A stretch of DNA of 7,120 nt from positions 1-7,120 of the forward strand of contig JAKPUV010000841.1 of assembly GCA_029554925.1 (NCBI GenBank), written 5' to 3'. The translations under genes and the position numbers were made by a program. Shown one piece after another: positions 5,729 to 7,120 of the stretch. The stretch comes from Candidatus Hydrogenedentota bacterium (lineage in GTDB: Bacteria > Hydrogenedentota > Hydrogenedentia > Hydrogenedentales > CAITNO01). Position 1 is the stretch's first letter. Every line of letters begins with the position of its first letter. The notes beneath the pieces were generated by a model. It was given only the letters and a program-made list of their open reading frames with translations, searched no databases and was not told the DNA's origin.

Positions 5729-6943
5729 ATGCCATTTGCGATCTTACCAGCCAGGGAGGCTAACCAAATGGCAGGAGAGCGTATGTCGAAGGCACTTTCG
5801 GGGTACCGCCAGAGGTACCAGAAGGCGGACCGATCTGGCCGCGGGAAGATTCTGGACGAGTTGTGCGTCGCGACGGGGTATCACCGCAAGTACGCGACCA
5901 TGCTTCTGGGTCGTCCGCCGGATGAGAAGCCCCCGTCGTCTCCGCGCAGGCGGGGGGTGACGTATTCGCCGGCGGCGGTGCGGGTTTTGGAGAAGATATG
6001 GGAGGCGGCGGACTATCCCTGGTCGGTGCGCCTGAAGGGCCTTTTGCCTCACTGGCTTCCCTGGGCTCGGCGCCACATGTCGGGGGTGACGCCCGCGATT
6101 GAGGCGGAGCTTCTGCGGATGAGCGCGCGCCAGATGGACCGTCGTCTTCGGGCGTTCCGCCGGGACCGGAAGCGGCGGATATACGGGCGCTGCAAGCCGG
6201 GGACGCTTCTGCGCCAGCAGATTCCGGTGCGCACGGACAGCCGGGACATCGTGTGCCCCGGGTATTTGGAGATAGACCTTGTGGAGCACTGCGGCCCGAG
6301 CGCGTCCGGCGAGTTTGTCTACTCGCTGAACGCCACGGACATTCACACGGGGTGGACGCAGACGCGGGCGGTCCTCGGCAAGGGGGAGGCGGGGGTGTGC
6401 GCGGCGCTGGAGGATATCCGCGCCGGGCTTCCCTTCGCGCTTCTGGGCATAGACTCGGACAACGGCTCGGAGTTCATCAACCACCACCTTCTTCGCTGGT
6501 GCAGGCGCCACGGGGTGAAGTTCACCCGTTCGCGCCCGTACAGGAAGAACGACAACGCGCACATCGAGCAGAAGAACTGGACCCATGTCCGCAAGATATT
6601 CGGCTGGGACCGCTACGACACGGCCGGACAGTGCGCGGCGATGAACCAGGTGTACGCCGAGGACCTGTCCGACATGATGAACCTTTTCCAGCCCTGCGTG
6701 AAGCTGGTCGAGAAGGTCCGCGTGGGCAGCCGGGTGCTGCGCCGGTACGACGCGCCCAGGACGCCGCTGGACCGTCTGGCGGAGTGCCGTTGCCTGGACG
6801 GCCTTTCCCTTCCGGTCCAGAAGCTTCTGTCAAAAAGGGAAAACACGGACCCGTTTGCGCTGTCATCGCGGATAAACAGGGCTTTGTCGCGGGTGTTCCG
6901 CATGGCAGGGGCCGGAAAAGAACGGATTGTCCTCCATGAATGA
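5729..6943 (+). CDS. IS transposase, integrase-core (rve) DD(35)E superfamily
   Basis: The 404-residue protein cuts and joins the ends of this IS. The N-terminal region (about 25-62, with GYRQRYQKADRSGRGKILDE and YHRKYATMLLG) looks like a helix-turn-helix DNA-binding segment, followed by a basic linker and a second helical part (80-170). The catalytic core has GYLEIDLVEH (D183), GIDSDNGSEF (D244) and NDNAHIEQKNW (E280). D244 and E280 are separated by 35 residues, the classical DDE spacing of retroviral-type integrases and the IS3/IS481-like group. All catalytic residues are present and the frame is intact, so it may be active. The ATG has an excellent AAGGAGG (5715-5721) 7 bases before it. 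Codons 2-7 lie inside the left inner end repeat, so transposase binding there could shut down its own gene. The exact IS family is uncertain; IS481-like or an unclassified rve group are the candidates. Confidence 0.92.
   Translation: MPFAILPAREANQMAGERMSKALSGYRQRYQKADRSGRGKILDELCVATGYHRKYATMLLGRPPDEKPPSSPRRRGVTYSPAAVRVLEKIWEAADYPWSVRLKGLLPHWLPWARRHMSGVTPAIEAELLRMSARQMDRRLRAFRRDRKRRIYGRCKPGTLLRQQIPVRTDSRDIVCPGYLEIDLVEHCGPSASGEFVYSLNATDIHTGWTQTRAVLGKGEAGVCAALEDIRAGLPFALLGIDSDNGSEFINHHLLRWCRRHGVKFTRSRPYRKNDNAHIEQKNWTHVRKIFGWDRYDTAGQCAAMNQVYAEDLSDMMNLFQPCVKLVEKVRVGSRVLRRYDAPRTPLDRLAECRCLDGLSLPVQKLLSKRENTDPFALSSRINRALSRVFRMAGAGKERIVLHE
5731..5748 (-). repeat. IS left inner end repeat
   Basis: The reverse complement reads GGTAAGATCGCAAATGGC and matches the right inner repeat at 16 of 18 positions. 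It overlaps the transposase start codon (5729-5731) and encodes residues 2-7, so one sequence serves as both putative transposase site and coding DNA. Confidence 0.8.
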
Positions 6944-6949
6944 ACCACG

Positions 6950-7025
6950 CTGCCTGCCCCCCCTCGCCCCCCCTTTCCCAGCCCCCCGGGGGGCTGGGAA
7001 AGGGGGGGCGAGGGGGGGCAGGCAG
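6950..7025. repeat. Perfect 76-bp GC-rich palindrome without spacer
   Basis: Bases 6950-6987 are the exact reverse complement of 6988-7025, with no central spacer. The arm holds C runs at 6957-6963, 6967-6973 and 6982-6987, mirrored by G runs. It starts 6 bp after the transposase stop and could end that transcript or block readthrough, though it has no following T run. The right arm continues as four GGCA tandem units (7017-7032), of which the left arm mirrors only two. Confidence 0.9.
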
Positions 7026-7058
7026 GCAGGCACAACAGAAGCGTTATCCCTGAATCTT

Positions 7059-7076
7059 GGTAAGAAAGCAAATGGC
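7059..7076 (+). repeat. IS right inner end repeat
   Basis: GGTAAGAAAGCAAATGGC is the inverted partner of 5731-5748 with two mismatches. It lies 115 bp after the transposase stop and 17 bp before the outer copy, the same gap as between the two left copies. Confidence 0.8.
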
Positions 7077-7093
7077 GCGATAATAGGCGCCCC

Positions 7094-7112
7094 GGTAAGA
7101 TTAGCAAATGGC
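7094..7112 (+). repeat. IS right outer end repeat
   Basis: GGTAAGATTAGCAAATGGC differs from the inner right copy by one inserted base and one substitution in the middle, with both flanking halves (GGTAAGA and GCAAATGGC) identical. It is probably the terminal transposase-binding site, followed by TTGACA at the likely tip. Confidence 0.75.
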
Positions 7113-7118
7113 TTGACA
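7113..7118 (+). promoter_or_regulatory. Outward-facing perfect -35 hexamer at the IS right tip
   Basis: TTGACA, the full sigma-70 -35 consensus, follows the outer right repeat directly and points out of the element. Many insertion sequences carry such a box, which makes a promoter with a -10 in the target DNA or at the junction of a circularised IS. The matching -10 would lie past the window edge here. Confidence 0.45.
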
Positions 7119-7120
7119 CG

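Larger units (their letters stand above)
5696..7118 (+). mobile_element. Insertion sequence with rve-type DD(35)E transposase and duplicated end repeats
   Basis: The element encodes one transposase (5729-6943) between ends that carry two related 18-19 bp repeats each, in inverted orientation. On the left these are 5696-5713 and 5731-5748, on the right 7059-7076 and 7094-7112. The consensus in the right-hand orientation is GGTAAGAnnnGCAAATGGC. Repeats are 35 bp apart at both ends, with a 17-bp gap between copies on each side. The exact tips are not fixed: the left outer copy is degenerate, and the right tip may be at or just past the TTGACA ending at 7118. No target duplication can be checked because the right flank lies outside the window. 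A 76-bp palindrome sits between the transposase gene and the right end. The element stands next to the antitoxin-like gene in divergent orientation. Confidence 0.8.

Noticed and set aside
5744..6586. Minus-strand open frame (280 codons) opposite the transposase
   Set aside because: Antisense shadow with Arg/Pro/His-rich composition and no ribosome site.

Overview
The window is GC-rich throughout, with codon use strongly biased to G or C at third positions. That bias creates long open shadow frames antisense to the real genes. It looks like a chromosomal segment from a GC-rich, probably Gram-negative-type bacterium. An O-antigen-ligase-like protein fused to a long TPR region, an OPA-family organophosphate transporter, an Unstab_antitox-type antitoxin and REP-like hairpin pairs are all compatible with a planctomycete, verrucomicrobial or similar environmental lineage. 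That placement is inference only, because no phylogenetic marker is present.

Layout: (1) 1-2121 (+) is the 3' part of a large membrane protein, an O-antigen ligase/polymerase-like end followed by about 500 residues of TPR-type helical repeats. (2) 2208-2285 is a complete tRNA-Pro(GGG) with encoded CCA, followed at once by a strong intrinsic terminator. (3) 2384-4926 (+) is a two-gene operon: a consensus-like promoter, a leader with small repeats, an OPA-family (GlpT/UhpC-like) transporter with an unusual periplasmic insertion, then a PfkB-family kinase 5 bp downstream. An attractive but unproven reading is that the operon imports a (phospho)sugar or related polyol and processes it with the kinase. 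(4) 4977-5055 is a paired, inverted REP-like element between convergent genes. (5) 5079-5631 (-) holds an antitoxin-like gene and a small beta-rich hypothetical gene. The expected RelE/ParE-type toxin is missing, although an ATGA start overlapping the antitoxin stop is still there. (6) From about 5696 to the window edge lies an almost complete insertion sequence. It encodes a 404-residue DD(35)E transposase, carries two transposase-site-like repeats at each end in matching 35-bp spacing, and contains a perfect 76-bp GC palindrome after the transposase stop. Its right end carries an outward-facing perfect TTGACA.

The most interesting part is the IS. The duplicated end repeats, the transposase start codon touching one repeat, the outward -35 box at the other end and the spacerless palindrome with G-quadruplex potential on both strands suggest a tightly self-regulated element, possibly one that uses a promoter assembled at a circle junction. 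Next is the apparent decayed toxin-antitoxin locus beside it. No wholly new multi-gene system is evident.
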